Positions 34,501 through 49,500 of a stretch of 64,000 nt of DNA are shown here, piece by piece. Position 1 is the first letter of the stretch. The number at the start of each line of letters is the position of its first letter. Made by a program: the position numbers and the translations under genes. Origin of the DNA: Acanthornis magna (Eukaryota; Chordata; Aves; Passeriformes; Acanthizidae); the NCBI GenBank assembly GCA_036785705.1, contig JAWUZG010000018.1, positions 8,033,501 through 8,097,500 on the forward strand. Reading direction: 5' to 3'. Under the pieces are notes generated by a model. That model was not told where the DNA came from. It did no database searches and saw nothing but the letters and a program-made list of their open reading frames with translations.

Positions 34501-37500
34501 ATCTGTACTTCACCAGGATATATCTTCCTCTTTCTGATGGCAGCTTTGGCCCTTCCAAGGTTTTGGGTGGTCATTTTGTATTTAGTGTCTTTTAACAGGT
34601 TTTTCTTCCCTAGTTTTCACCAGCCATTTATTCAAATTGTATACATTTTTTTTTTTTTTTTTTTAACTCTCCATAAGAGTTCTGCTTTTTAACTGCATGT
34701 GTAGTGAAGCACAGTTTACTTTTGTTCCCTGCTAAAGTCAGCTGATGTTCCCAGTCCCTCTGTAGGCAGACCCAGGGAGCAGTTCTTCCCTGCATTTCTG
34801 ATTTTCTAGATCGCTCCTGGGTGCCCATTTAGTATTTTGTGTTACACAGGGAAGAACATTGACCAAATAACTTCACGTAACAGAGCCACAAAAAGAAACA
34901 GAATACTAGGGGTCACTAATATGGTCGTATTTACTCCATACAATAATTTTATCTCAGAGAAATGCCACTGTTGTAAACAGCGCTAGAGATTCTGTGTTTG
35001 TCTAGGAAAGATGTTAAATCATTCATATACTTCCTATGCAGTCTCCTCTATTTTTGGGGTTTGTTGCATATTTCAGGAGAAAATAGATTAAAGACATTTA
35101 GAAAAGAAAGATTTGTGTAGGTTAGAAAAGCAAAATAGGACTGACTATGGAAGATTTCTATGGAAGAATAATTGGCCTTGAAAAAACCAGGTGTGTATCC
35201 TTTGTAAATAAAAATAGAAAATGAGGGGGAGAGGACATGCTGAGGCTGGAGAAAGCAGAGCTTCTTTATACAGTATATTTAACACCCTATTACAGAAATA
35301 GCAGCAGAAATGTAATACAGTAGCATGCTATTAAAGATAAAAATTGGCTGTGTGATGACAATAGCTTGAAAGCAATTCCCAAAGATGGTTCTTGTCGTAC
35401 ATCAGGGCAAAACATAATATATCACTGCATGGCATCAGAAAGGGATATCATCTTGTTGTTATTGCATAGTGAAGTATAATTTTCTAGGGCAGAAGACTTA
35501 GTCCTTGAAGCATTCAGTGCAAACTCATGAAATTCTTATATTCCTACCTGGCTTGAGCAGTATGCTGTTGTGCTTGAAATGATACTTCAAGTTTCTTCCC
35601 CAAACATGTAACTATTAGTAAAAAGGATAAGAACTTATTATTTCCTCTTTTGTGTAACTGACAGTATCTAGCAATTACTGTGAAATAAATAAACTACATT
35701 CATACATGCGGTAGGGCAGTTCAACAGAAAACCTTAAAGGGCTGCATTCAGTCTGGTTTGAATGAGTCAGCTAATGATTTCAGTGGGAAACATTTCTACT
35801 CGCACTGAATGTTACATGGGGGACGTTACAGGGTTTGCTGATGCCAAATATGGCTTAACATAATAGTAAATAATGTAGAATACTGAACTAGAAGTATGTG
35901 GAGAGTTCAGAAATCCTTTTAATAGGACAGGATGGGTATAGAATTTATTAATGCAGTCAATACTATTTCTTGCTGAAAATCAGGAAATGGTGCCTTAATC
36001 TACAAAAGGAAATGCCAGAGAAAATGATGAACTCATTAACACAAACTATAAACAGCATAAAAGCCAAGTAACCTGTATCTATCTCCAAAGTATTTTGGAC
36101 TAACTTTGTTTTACATGGACACAGTGAGTGGTTTAAGCCATTTTTTCAAAACTGTGTGTACATCTAAGGAATTGACATGTTTTTAAAACATGGGAGGTTT
36201 TAATTTTTTTATTTTGGGAGATTTAAAAACCTAAAGCTTTTAAAAAACTATTTCAAAATTCTCACTCTCAAATAATGGTAGAGCCGCAACATTGAGAGAA
36301 GGGTGATCTTTGTGCAGATCTTATTTAGGACATCTTCTCTTGGTTTTTTAGGCACAAACACTCTTATTTTCCCCAAAACCTTATGACATTTGCATAGGAC
36401 AAATGGGATACCCTGGCTCCCCAAGCAGCCCCTAAGACCAAGATAAGTTTCCTTTTTTCTGCTGCTCATCAGCAGCTGTTGAGGTTTCTCTAACTCTCTC
36501 CATTCTCAACAGATGTATACCTGGGGGTTGTCTCTTGCTTCAGTTAGAATTTTAATGATAGAATATTTTAGTTTTGGAATATAAAGGAAAGAAAACGAAT
36601 TACTATCATATTATTGAATACTGACCTTGCTCTCTTCCAGGTGCCTGTATAAAATGATAACACATAGTAAATATTTTTCTTTGGATCAGTAACTTGAATT
36701 TACCCAAACAAACCCAACTATCAGCCAATTTTAAAACAATTTATAGATATTCAATCGTTCATACCTGATCACTTTGTCAAAAACTTGGGCTGAATCATGA
36801 TCTCAGTCCACTAGCAACAATGAGAATTGAACATTTTAGGGATGTAAGCGAACATGTGGTTTACTGCAAAGACCACTACTTCATAATGACTATTGTGTAT
36901 CTGTTTAACTTACAAGATGGTTTTCCTTCCTTGATCTTGTATTATATCCAGAGATTGGATAGTGTCTCTCCAGCCAACCATGATCAAAGATTAAAATAAG
37001 TCACTTCTTTTCAGGCTCCTTAACTGACAGCACAATTATTTTTACAGTCATGGAAGAGACTTCATTCAAAATCACTGTGTGGAGAGTCTTAATTCAGCAT
37101 GTTATGTTAAAAATAAGAATGACAGACCGGTTTCTAAAGACCGGAGTTTGACTCATAAGCTTTCACTGTATTTCTGAATTATTTTGTTTGCTAATTTGAT
37201 GCATGTATGGCCATAATACATAAATATTAAAGAGAAGAATAGATTATTCTTTGTAGGGGTTGCACTTTGAGCCTTTCTTATAAATTACTTCCCCACTAAT
37301 GTTTACCTATTATTTAGGAATTTCAAGTGTCATTCATGTAGGACAAGACCTAGGCAGGTCCTAGCCCAAGCTTCTGCTTAAAGCACAAGAGCCGTGAGAT
37401 GAGACGTGGGGTCTCAGAGCTTTGCCCAACTGAGTCTTGTAAACCTCCCAGAATGCAGAGTCCACAGCTTCTCTGGGAAACATTTTCCAGTACCCTCATA

Positions 37501-40500
37501 ATTAATTTTTCTTCCCTATTTCTGGTTGAAACCATCATAATTTCAAGGTCATTGCATCTTGTACTTCCACTGTGCACTCTGTATAGTGCCATGCTCTGCC
37601 TTCTTGATGAACATCTCTCACCTGGCAGCCACTGGGTTCCCCCAGGGCTGTCCCCTCTCCAGGCAAAGGGAGCCCAGCCTCAGTTCACAGGGCATGTCCT
37701 GCAGGCCCTGGCTGTCCCTTGACCCTCTGCTGACCCTCTCCCCTCTGTCAGCTTCAGCCTTCAGCAGTACTGCAGGTGTTGTCTAATGAGTGATGAGTAA
37801 AAAGGAACAGTCCCTTCCCTTTTCCCTTGCCAATGCTTCTGTTGGTGCAGCGATTTGCTGTGGATACACCGGTGGCTCCTGTTCAGCCTTTGGTCCCCAG
37901 GTCCCTCTGAGCTGAGCAGAGCGCTTAGTTCCTTCTTGGGCAGGATTTTGCCTTTGTGCTTTCCCATTCCAGGAGGCTCCTCAGTACCCTTTCCTGCAGC
38001 CTGTCTGAGTTATGGTGAAAGGCAGTCCTTCTCTCAGGCCCACTGACCTTCTGTTTGGTGTCTGAAACCCTGACAAGGGCACTCTCTGTCTTCTCCTCCT
38101 CCAGGTCACACTGAAACTATTTAGGTCTTTAAGCTGATGTGAATGGGAAGTGATGAAAATTAAGTTTTATCTTTTCCATGTAATGAGATGCATAGTATTT
38201 CTCCTTCTGATGTAGCCAAACTAAGAACCTGTTAAGAGCTGAGGTATTTGTGCAGCTGTACAGTGTCCAGCCAGAAATATTAATTACAGCTGTAAGATAT
38301 TTATTTTTCTTGGGAGTGTTTTCATATTTGGTTTGTAATGAGTCAGTATCCAGGACAAGACAAAGCTTTTTTTGTTAAAATACTATCTTTCTTTCTTGCC
38401 AACATATTATTTTTTTTTAATAGCATTAAGTGTTAATTGCAATATTGCTATCAAACCATGTTTTTGTAACCATCTTTCAAACTAAAGGAGTTTCTAACCC
38501 GGAGAGGAGTGAGGTTTGGGACAGCCTCCCAGTCAGAACTGTGGAGAAGGAAAACTCAATGGATTTAAAAGTTAGATCTACACTAGTCTATCGACTCGTG
38601 TCACAACCTGCTGTGGAAGGAAACAGTTGGGATTAACTATTACAGATTCCTTTCTTCTGTTCCTTTTAATGAGAAAAAAAATTAAGAACAGTTCAGTAGG
38701 AACACGTTAGGGGAGTAACTCAAACTTTCAGTAAGAAGCACAAAATGCTATAAATCACAACCTCTCTCCAAATTTTACAAACATCTTTTAACACTCTGCA
38801 TGATTGTAGGAACTGTGTATCTTAATAAGTTTTATAGGAAACCACTTGTCATAACTAAATTCCCTTACTGCTAAAACCATTTCCTCTGCTTTACTTCATT
38901 GGTCTGAGTAGAAAGTGAGTGGAGAAGGAGGGGGAAAAGGGAGCTGGGGGATAGGAGGTGCTGTTAGAACTGGATTTAAAATTTGTCCATTTTTGTACCT
39001 TACTGAAATTGGCCATCTTACGTTTGAAGTATTTACATTGCATTAATGCTATTACACTCCTCTATTGACCTTATAGTTTCAGTTTTCTGCTTGAAAAAAT
39101 GTATGTGGAATCTCTGTTTGCCTGGAGGAGAGTGTCTCCTGCTGCTCCCTCTTCACAGGAATCTACATCAGGCAGTTATGAGGGAATTTTATGTGGATAG
39201 TTGCACAGGTAGCATTGCACTGTACCTATGTTTTTATTTCTGTAAACAAATTCAGGAGCTTACCCCATTCAGAAAGTAGCAGTATTGAAATTGAAGTGTG
39301 CATTGAAGACGGACACTTTTATGACCCAAAGCTAATATGATTCTTTTAGTTTTTTTACCTAATAGGCTAAAATACTATTACAAGAGAGGCTGTGTAGCCG
39401 TGGAATGTGTTTGGCTTTTATGGTCCAAATATATACAAAGATGAATACTTACTTCATTTGATTCCTTAACAGATGGATGTCTGGAAAAGAAAGAATAATA
39501 TGCAAAATATTTAATTATGATAAAATAAAAATCACTTAAGTCACTTAAATATCTTGATTACATCATCACGGAAAACTAACAGCCCTTGACAAGGGAAGGG
39601 TTTTATTACTGCTAGAGAAGTTTATAGGCCAGCTATTTTTTGTATAAATTATTTTCAGGAGGAGGTTTTGGACTTCCTTAAAAAAAGAATAGCATCCACT
39701 GAATTCATTATAAGACAGCGTTGTTAAGGATTTATACTGGGAGGAGGGGAAAAAGAGAGAGGAGTATCAACTTCAACACTTTTCATCTCATGCCAAAAGA
39801 TCTTATTACGCACTTTAGAGTCTGCTATAAATGAAAGTAAGTTCCTTGAAGAATGAAGAGTTTTAAAAATGAAACACTCACAGAGGCAGAATGGGAAGTG
39901 TAGAGGAAAGGAGGTGCAAACCAGGGAAAGAGGAATGGAAAATGTTCCTCATGGTCCTGATTCAAGTAGGTGTTTAGGTATTTTTCTGTCTTCTCCTGAT
40001 ATATCTGATTAACAGGAGTATCATCCTTTCCTGGGAAGCAAATATTCTTCCTCCAAAAATGGACAAGGAATTGAGTCTGACATCTTTTGTTAGATATTCT
40101 GGTTTTGATGAAAGCTTATGCTTTTTAGCAGCATGTATCTCATAATAAGAGATGGAGAACCAGATTTTACAAGCTATTTAGCAACATAAGGTGTGAATAA
40201 GCATTTACTAGTTTTTAGAAAGCTCTGAGATTTAGTCCCTGTTTAGCCTATCTCCTTGACTGAAAAAATATGACAGTGAGACATTTTGCTAAATCAGTCA
40301 GAGAGAACATAAAAGGAAGATCTGGTATAGGAAACAGCAGGAGCTTTTTTTCTACAGTGATGAGGGCTCTCTTCATGTCTATGCTGAAACATCGATCAGC
40401 ACGGAGGCCTGAGACAAGAAATTTGGGAATGAGATCTTTGGGGAAAGTTTCAGGAAGGTAGGACGAAGGAGAGCAGCTGTTTTGTGTTTGGATACTTGCT

Positions 40501-43500
40501 TTTGTGTTTGCCTCTGCAATTTGTTAGCAGGGCCATTACTTAATATGTGAAAGCCCATAGTCAGGAGGTTGGGGGCATGGTAAAGTTCAGTGACATTAAA
40601 GGTGTGCTTGCAGGGCTGGCCTCCACCTCCAAAGGACATGCTCCTTTCATGGCCTGCTTACCACAGGCATGTAAAAGTTTAAATCATCCCAAAGCTTCTA
40701 AGATACAGTCCAGGATCCTGCACATGCCTCTTTTTTAAAATTCTTTTTTATGAAGCTATTTATAGAGTGTATAAATAATGATGTGTTAAATTTTATAAGT
40801 CTTCCAAATCTTGTTGGGAAACAGGACTTGCACTCCTAAATCACATCTGTGGTTGGACAGCTTTGCTTACAGTCTAGCAAAGGACTGTAAGTTGTAGTGC
40901 CATGCTCCTTCCCTCAGCAGCTCATCTTTTCTCCTTACAAATCTGTAACTGGACTGAAGATGGGTGAGAAATATTTTGAGTGAAGAGCTTGCATGGGAAA
41001 TTTGTCAAGTGCCTTCCCCAGATCATGTGTGGTCTTATTCTGTGCCACTTCTGTCTTACTCATGTGATTAAAAACCCTAGCACAATAGACATGACATGTA
41101 TTTATATTACAGAATTTGGCTTTATAATAGGACATTTCAAATCCAAGTGCTCTGCATACTAATGTCTGCTGGCAACATGGATTATAACATTTCTCACAAA
41201 GCTTTCAATCTGTGTGCTGCCCTACCAAGGGAGGGGATCAGTCATGGGATTTGGAACTTTGCAACTCTATGTCAGGTCTTGCATCTGAATTTGATGTTAC
41301 TTCATATTAATAACAAGCCTTAGTAACCAACAGCTTTTGGAACCTAATCTGTGAAATAATTTAAGCACCATTCAGGAAAAAAGCCCCACCCCAACTACCC
41401 ATAATTAGAACCCATTAAAGTATATATTTAACTTTAAGCAAAAGATTATTTCCTTGGTTTGCAAGCTTATTTTTCCCCCGAGGGATTTGTAGTGACCTCT
41501 GTAAAATGAAGCTAAATTCCATCCTGATGAGCTGAGATTGAAGTCATTTCAGGAAAGATGGACAGGATTGGCACAGCTTCTGGCTGCCGTAGGTTTTTGC
41601 CAAGAGTCATTTGAGCATCATACCCTATGGCCCCTGGATTTTTGTCTGTCTTCTTCCTAGCATGTGTCCAACACTACTCCCCATTATGAATGTGCATTTT
41701 GGTCCCACAGCAAGACCTGCACCTCTGGTTAGGTGGCAATGAGCTGTGTATGTATGTGCTCATCTGACCAGGTACGTGTTGTGTGAAAAAAGCAACCAGA
41801 CTCATAACCTGGCTAAGCATGGGCAGGGTCACACAGTTGGACACGAGTGGTTTGTGTTGGCTCATCCTCACTGCCACGTCAGTATGCTCAATGACCATGG
41901 GCGTTGTGTGACTGAGGAGTGCGAGACAGAAAGGGCACAAAGGGATTTGTAGTCTGGATTCATTGGTGTCATGGGCAGAATCCAGACTTCCGGCTGCAGG
42001 TGGGTAATTTCTTTTGCTGAATGTGATGTCCTTGGGATGTGGAGTGGATTTCTGTATCTCTGGTGCAGTCAGTGTATTTCCCCGTCACTCGATACACAAA
42101 CTGTGCTAAGTAAATAACATTCTTCTACTTAAAAGTGGTTGCAAGACCTCTAAAGGTTATTAAGAAGAGGACAAACCTTAAACAAAGTGCTCCTGAAAGC
42201 TCTACTTTTCTACTCCTTTACCATTATTTTGTCAGTTCTTTAAAAGAAACAAACAGAAAACCAATGCCACATTACACTAAATACCACTTCTCTCAATTAT
42301 TCACAGCTGTCTAAAGAATAACCTTCTTAAGTAAGAGTAGAGGTGTGATGGAATAAAATCTTGTGGTTTGAGCAGCAAGAGTGTTTTGATTCTCAGGGAA
42401 TGAAGATGAAGAATGCACTGTACCTTGTGACTTTTGCTGATATTGGAAAGGTGGGATCTTGGCTGAGGGTGTTCCTCTTGTGAAAGGCCTGGCTGCTTGT
42501 TCTTGGCTCTGGAGGAAGTGGCTGATACTGCTTTGGCAGCATCTTCAGAGGCCTAGAGAAGTCAAAGGAGAACTTGAAGAGCTACAAGGGAATAAAGGAT
42601 GTGCAGGGACTGTGTTGTAAGTGCAAATTCTAGGAGTAAGAGACTGAAATGTTCTGAGAGTATTTCAATGCATTTGTGCTGAGCCAAGCTCAGGCCCAGG
42701 ATCTCATTAGGGCCCTTCAATAGCAATAGTAATATTGGATAATATTCTACATTTACATGACATTGCTGCACCGTCTTGTGTGCCACCTGCTACTGCGTTT
42801 GTGTGCCTCACCAGCGCATGCCAAGCACAGCTCTGCAGTGTGGATATTTCGGGGTGGGTATGGCTGTGTCTATGGTCCAGCCAGGGAACACACTGCAGTT
42901 TCAGAGACAGAGGAGAAACTGTTATTCAGTCCAGAAAACTCCCAGGCAGCGTGGGCTTGGTGTTTTCGGGCAGGTGGGGGCACACCCTGCCCGTGCTCTG
43001 ACACCAGGCAGTCGCAGCCCAGCTCTGGCTGGAAGCTGGACACGGAGAGGTTGGCCGGACGAAGCTGGAGGGCCATTCATGGTGCCTGGCAGAGCTGCCT
43101 TCAGCCGTGGGCTCCTGGGAGGGAGCCTTGTGTGTCTGCAGAGTTCACACCCAAATTAAGTCAGGTGAGAGAATTAAGAGCCATTCTGGCCACCATAATG
43201 CAAACAGAAACAAATAGTGCAATTTTGTAGAATAGTGGATTGAGAATGTTCTTATTTCTTCATTATTACAGTTTTGAATTTGTGAAACTATACTGCCCTT
43301 TTATGCTATTTCATATTTTTTAGAGTCAAATCTGAATATGTAATGCTAATCATATTTTAAAATTCTTTATTGCTTTTAGGCCAGTCAGTGTAGGCATGGA
43401 GGAATAGGCTTGTCATTCCTAGATGACCTTTTGGAAGGATGTTTTTTTAATTCTAGCGATTATTATTTGAGGTTGACAATATCAAGAAGCGATTAATTTT

Positions 43501-46500
43501 TGATTTGTGGGCATATCATAGAGAAATATATTTGCGGAATAGAGCTTGGTCTATCTTCTGTGGGAGTAAGTGCAAATATTCCAGTTGATTTCTATACGTG
43601 ATTTAGATGTGTAGCAAAAAGCACGGGCAAATTGATTTAAGTGAGAATGAAGTCAATATTATCACAGTGAACAGAGCCTAAGGCACCAATCAAATTGGTG
43701 GAATATTTCTTTTCCCCCAGCAATTTATATCTGGGTTGAACCAGATTCAATATTTCTAAGCTTTTGACCTGTCCGTAGGCACAGCCCAGTTGGTTTTGAA
43801 GATGCAGGCCTGAGCTGCTGCCATGGACACTTAGAGCTCATGTTTTGTTCTCCCTCATTCCGTATCAGAACCTCAAAGTCCAAAGAGAGGCAGCAGATAA
43901 AGGATGCTGGCTCACTTCCAGCCACCTCATTACCATGAGCAGTACAGATGGAAGCGAGCATTCATTAGCACTGAGTTCCCCAGGGACCACAGGTAAGTGA
44001 TTTCTGATGTGATCTTACCGTGGGGGAGGTGTAGGCTCCTGGAAAAGAGAGGAAACAAAAATCTCTGTTAGCTTTTTTTTCCTCTCGGTTTAATAGAAAG
44101 AAATGGGAAGGATTTAGATTAAGTAGACATGCCTGTGTCAAGAATCAAAGGGTTTATGTGCTCTACAGCACAAAACATCATGCTTTTACGTGCCATTTTA
44201 AAATCATAAAATAAATAAATAAAAGACATAATAGATGTAACTATGGACATAATAATAGACAAAATTAGAATAAAAGACATTCTCATGAACTGTGAGTGCA
44301 AGTAAGTGAGATAATGTGGGAGTGCAGACAGGAGTCCTCTTATCCTTTAGTTAGTGCTAGCAAAATGGCAACCTGTTTTTAAAAATCTATTAAATGGCAA
44401 AATTACCTGTAAAGATTTTAATTGATGAGAGATTCCACTTACCTGATATCCATGTATTTTCATTCTTCCTCCTAAAAATAATTGTTAATAATCATTAGTA
44501 TTGTGCTACCCATAAAATTCACAAATGAAGTTACAGCTTTATTCTGGGATTGTTGTTATTATTATGGGCAGTCCAGCCCCACTCCTTGCCCTCCCCTGGC
44601 TCTACCTCCAGAGCTCAGCCCTGGCTTTCAGAATGAAACCCTTGAGGGTGATATTTATTCAGGTATTGTAAATTTAAATATTTTTCAGAGACTTTATATA
44701 TATACACATTAATTTATCAACTTAGGGGTGCATTTTTTGTCTGTTTTTATTTTTTGTTTAGAATTTTTAAAAAGTATTGAAAACCAATGAAATCAAATGT
44801 ATGTTTTTCAAATATACTAAAGTATGACTAATTATTTAAATTAAGATCTTACTAATAAAAAAAAATCTTACTTTATTTTCACTATATTTTGATATTGGAA
44901 ATATTTTCCTAAGTTCTATATGCTGAAATCCTAACTAATGCAAAGGAGATGCAACAGATCTCAATTTCTCCTTCATGTAAACCATAGCAATTTTCTCTGA
45001 ATAAAATAATGATACCTTAAATGTTTAAAATTTCTAGAAAATACTGCTGACAAAAAGTCTTCTGTGCTGTTCATGCCATCTTGTGGCTAGGCCACTTAAT
45101 AACACTGGGCATGAGAAAAATATTAAGATATATTTAAAAACATTGTAGTTTTTACCAAAAAATAGTAATGAGTTCTATAAGCATGGCAAGAAAGAAAAAA
45201 GCAAATGCTGTTTTACATGGAATTTTTTGACTTATTTTTCTGGCAGATCAAATTGTAATACTTTCTAAAATTCAGCTGTTACAGCAAACACAGAAAGGAT
45301 CATGTTTTCTTGGCTTGGCAATTGCAGTCTTTTTGACCATATTGACTCTATGGTTCAAAGATTTGAAAATGGTAAGATAAAAAATATAATTTCTTTTCAA
45401 AACTAATCAGATATTTAATATTTTAATAGTTGACTTCAAGGAGTACTGCTATATCTAAATTAACTTATATATAAATAGGCGTATAGAAACCTACTTTTAA
45501 AATGATCTTACAACTGAGTGAAACCATTGGAGGATTTAATATCTGCACACATCATTAAGTTATTAAAGAATAAGATAGCAGTCCATCATGATTTCACCAC
45601 AAGAAACAAAACAGAACAAACAAAAATTAAAGGTATGCTTGTGACTCAAAATTAAAGGATTTTGAAGCAAATTTGCAGTTAAAGGTAAAGCAGCAGAGAA
45701 AAAAGATACACTAGGTGATGTACCACACAATTAACATATTCTTAGTAGGTGAACATTGTCAGACAGCCTTTGTAAATAGTTACCCTAGGATGTAAATCCC
45801 TAATGGGAATTGCTAAATTTGGTATTACTATTTGAGAATAGTTATTAATTTATGCTTTACTAATGCACTAAACTTTAGTTTATGCAAAAGCCTGAGAGGG
45901 ATAGGGGGTGAAAAATCATTACATTATTAGAAGTAAAGCACAGCAAGAATCTTGCAGCCTTTTGGTGGAAGAGTTCAGGAGACATAGGCTTCTCTCTGCC
46001 CCTTATGTCCTTATAGTGAAAAGGAAAATCTGATTTTTAAATGGAAGGGCTTTTTTTCCTCCCCCTGGAGGAACAGGGTGCTCCTGAGATAAAATATATC
46101 TCCCTCTCTAAATAATTGTAATATCTTCAATGTTAGATGGTTGAACCAGTACGCAAAATTTGCAATACGATTATTTTGGTAAGCAGCGGCTGTTCTGAAA
46201 ACTGTGTCTATTCCATCATCTGTAAATCTGCCTATGTACAAAAGGTAAATATGGAAGTAGCAATTACTATTTCTGCTTGCAGAAACGGGTAGATTTTTTT
46301 AATTATACCTCTTCCATTTGGCACTCTGCTCGCCTCCGGCTCAGATGTGCGAATCTGCTGATAAACCAAAACAAAGATGTGATGTTAGCCACCGCCCCTG
46401 AAGCCATGGCCAGTGAAAGGATGCTGCTCCTGGCTGGGATGCCCCAAACACTCTGTACAGCCCCAGCAGCCAACCAGTGAAAGCAAAGGGCGAGGGCATC

Positions 46501-49500
46501 CATGCAAAGCGAAACAGGAACGGCTCACAGGAACTGGGGTGGCCTTGTACAAATGAATGTGATGTGGCCAAGGCTTTAAATAGGCTGCATTTTGGGGGAT
46601 ATTACAGAAAAAGGGAAATATGTTTGTGAATTAGGTTTGGTATCTTTACTTACAGCTGAATATGGAAGGGGCTGAGATGGGTTCTCGCTCGTTGGGGAAG
46701 TGGTACTTGAAGGCCTTAAGCAACGTTTATCTGTAAAAGAGGAAGAAAAATCAAGCCTGAGTAATTTAGTAATATGATGTTTTAAGAAGAAGTGGTTTTA
46801 GTATTCAAAATGTCCTTTTCAAGTCAGGTCTTGCCATTTTTATGGCATTTTTTAAAAAGAACTTAACTACCATTTTAGCAGCTGTATTGAGGACATAGAC
46901 ATGACCCTGATGATAGCTATGTGGTTAACCTCCTCACTGTGGTTAAAAAAAAAAGCCTTCATAAGCTGGTAAACAGTTAAGGCAAACATTTTACCTTAAC
47001 TGTGGTTACATTACTGAATTTGTTTTTCGTTTGAACCTTTGCCCTTGGCAATACTGTTGTGTTGTTCTGGTTTTGTGAGGTTTGTAGGGGTTTTATTCTC
47101 TAGGGAGCATTTAAATTTTTACTTTAGTTTTTAATAAAATCTGCATCCCTGGCCATCAAAAAGAAATGCACAGGTTGTATGCTAGGATGTGTTTTTCAGT
47201 CATTAATTTTGCATCTCAAGGGCACTGGTATTTATCTAGAGAAGATGGCAAAAATGTTAGCATTGAATTTTACCCTTTTGAAATACATTTTCAGTCCTTT
47301 CCTCACTATTGTATCTTGCCATGTTATAGTTACTGGGCATAATACACAGGCAAAAAGCAGCTTTTTGTTTAGTGTGTTTTATCTGAAATCACAAAACAAA
47401 AACTATGTCTTTTGGCTATTTCAGGACAGTCTTACATAAATGACAAAAGATGCTGACTGCTAACTGGAAGTTTTTACTACTAACCAAGATAAAAACTGTA
47501 TTTGGAATTCACTTCAGATTTCCAAATAAAATGGACAAATTAGTCTTTGAACACAATGTAGAATATCTGGTTGTTCAGACTGTTTGTGATCCTTTCACAC
47601 ACTGATAAGTTTACTCACTTTAAAAGCCATCTATTTGTTTAGACATCAAACAAATTCCCACAAAAATCAGTAGAAAATGTCTTTGCTGACTTTGATGTGA
47701 GCTGAAGCAAGCTTTCACAGATATATTGATCCTGTATTTTCAGATATTTTTGGTTTATGTTTCTGTTCTTTCTCATCTAGGACTGCCCCCCAGTTTTTTA
47801 ATGATTTAAAACCTCTAGAGTGTTTATAAGGGATTTGAGCAATGCACAGCTAGGATGATATTTCACTTCCATAAACAGGGTATTAATTGGCTCTGTATGT
47901 TTAGGCATTAAATGTGACTTACAATGGCTTTAGTAAAGCAACAGGTGATTAATGCAACGACCTTACAAGGTTAACAATGCTTGAGAAATACACTCAAAGT
48001 AATTGCTTATTACTGCTATTTAAAACATCAGAGAACTCCTTTAGAAAGAATACTACCTTAGAAAGAATATTATCATCTGGAGGAAAATTTAGTGTGTTTC
48101 ATGTTTTCCATCTTAGAGGTTTCTAGGCTTAAATAACAGTGAGCTTTTCTGAAATGGTTGTGGGTTTGTGGGTTTAATCAGCCAGTTTTTTGCACATTCC
48201 ACATGGATTGGGATAACAGAATTTATTCCATGAAGGTAATATTAAAATTAAAAAAGCAATGTGTAATTATTAATTTAGCATAAGCTAATGAAAATAAGGG
48301 TAACTGTTGAATATGAAGAAGCAGACAAAGCTCTTCTCATGTTTCTGCTTACCAGTTTTATCTTTCAGTTGAACCATTTAATTTAAAAACAATCTGAAAG
48401 CACCAATTCTGAACTGTTCCTATGTAACTCTAGGTTTTTGCTCAGTTTCCACAGACAGAAAAACTTACCTGCATATTCAGATTCTTGTAGAGGTTTGGCA
48501 GGAAGGATTCTCAAAGAATGGATGGCCTCCAGCATGGAAGAATTTACAACCTCATACTCATTTTCTTCCTCCTCAGATAACTCAGAGGAAAACTGTATGT
48601 CACTTTGGTCCTTCATTACCAAATATTTGTTCTGGACAGAAAAAGAGATATACACATAATACAAATAAATTTAAGTTCAATATTAATTTCCATATGGAAA
48701 TATATGATTGCCATAAGCAGACATTTTGGTGCATGGGAAATTTTCTGATGGAAACTGAAGGGTTGGAAAATAGTTAAGGATGCGGTTTGAGGACCTAAAT
48801 TTTTAATTTAAATACATAAAATAGCCATTTGGGAGACAGTTTAAAGGTCTCTCTGAATTTTGCCACTCTGCTCTTGAAAATATAATGAGAGTGTTTAATT
48901 TTATGATCATTGCAGATACTTGAAATTGTATTTTTTATTGTAGTATTATCCGTGTGGTATTTGTACTGTACTGACAGTTTACATATGTTACTTGCAAGAA
49001 TACATTAACTAGCTCATCACAAATGTCACGCTTCAAAATAAAAACATTTGGGGATTTTGTGCTAGCAAATGTGCAGTCCAAGTGAATGTGAAAGCAAGTG
49101 TGTATTGAGCAGAGGAATCCATGGAAATGTGGTGCTGAGTGACTCAGGGTGTCCCTGGATGTGTTACTCATTTTATTTCAACCTTTATTATGCTAATGCC
49201 TATAATTACATTTTCTTTTAATCTTCTCACTAAGCAAATATCCTTATTTAAAGCTTTCCTGAATTGTCAACCAACTTAAAAGATTTTGAATCTCATATCC
49301 CCATTGTTATTTTCCTGTGAACTCTCTCCGGGCTGTACACATTTTTGTTACAAAAGGAAGTGTTCTTTACAGTATATTTCAGGATGAGGTTTGTCTTTAT
49401 GAGAGTACATAAAAATGTCACCACACACTAGACAGACCCCTGCAGGGTACCTGGGTTTTCAGGCTCTTCTCTGCACAACTCTTTCCAGTTCAGTAGCAGA

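Noticed and set aside
36772..36817. Splice-bounded block between CLNK exons 10 and 11
   Set aside because: In the required phase it contains a stop codon (TGA) near its end.
42735..43230. Overlapping plus-strand frames with a donor-like CAG|GTGAGA at the end
   Set aside because: Three frames overlap, no acceptor or conserved protein is evident, and it lies antisense in a CLNK intron.
44489..44600. Possible CLNK exons close upstream of exon 7
   Set aside because: One would leave an intron of under 40 bases, the other has a poor acceptor and no similarity to CLNK.
45328..45371. Plus-strand exon-like block with acceptor TTGCAG and donor ATG|GTAAGA
   Set aside because: It lies antisense in a CLNK intron, has no partner exons and no recognisable protein. 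It is likely chance.
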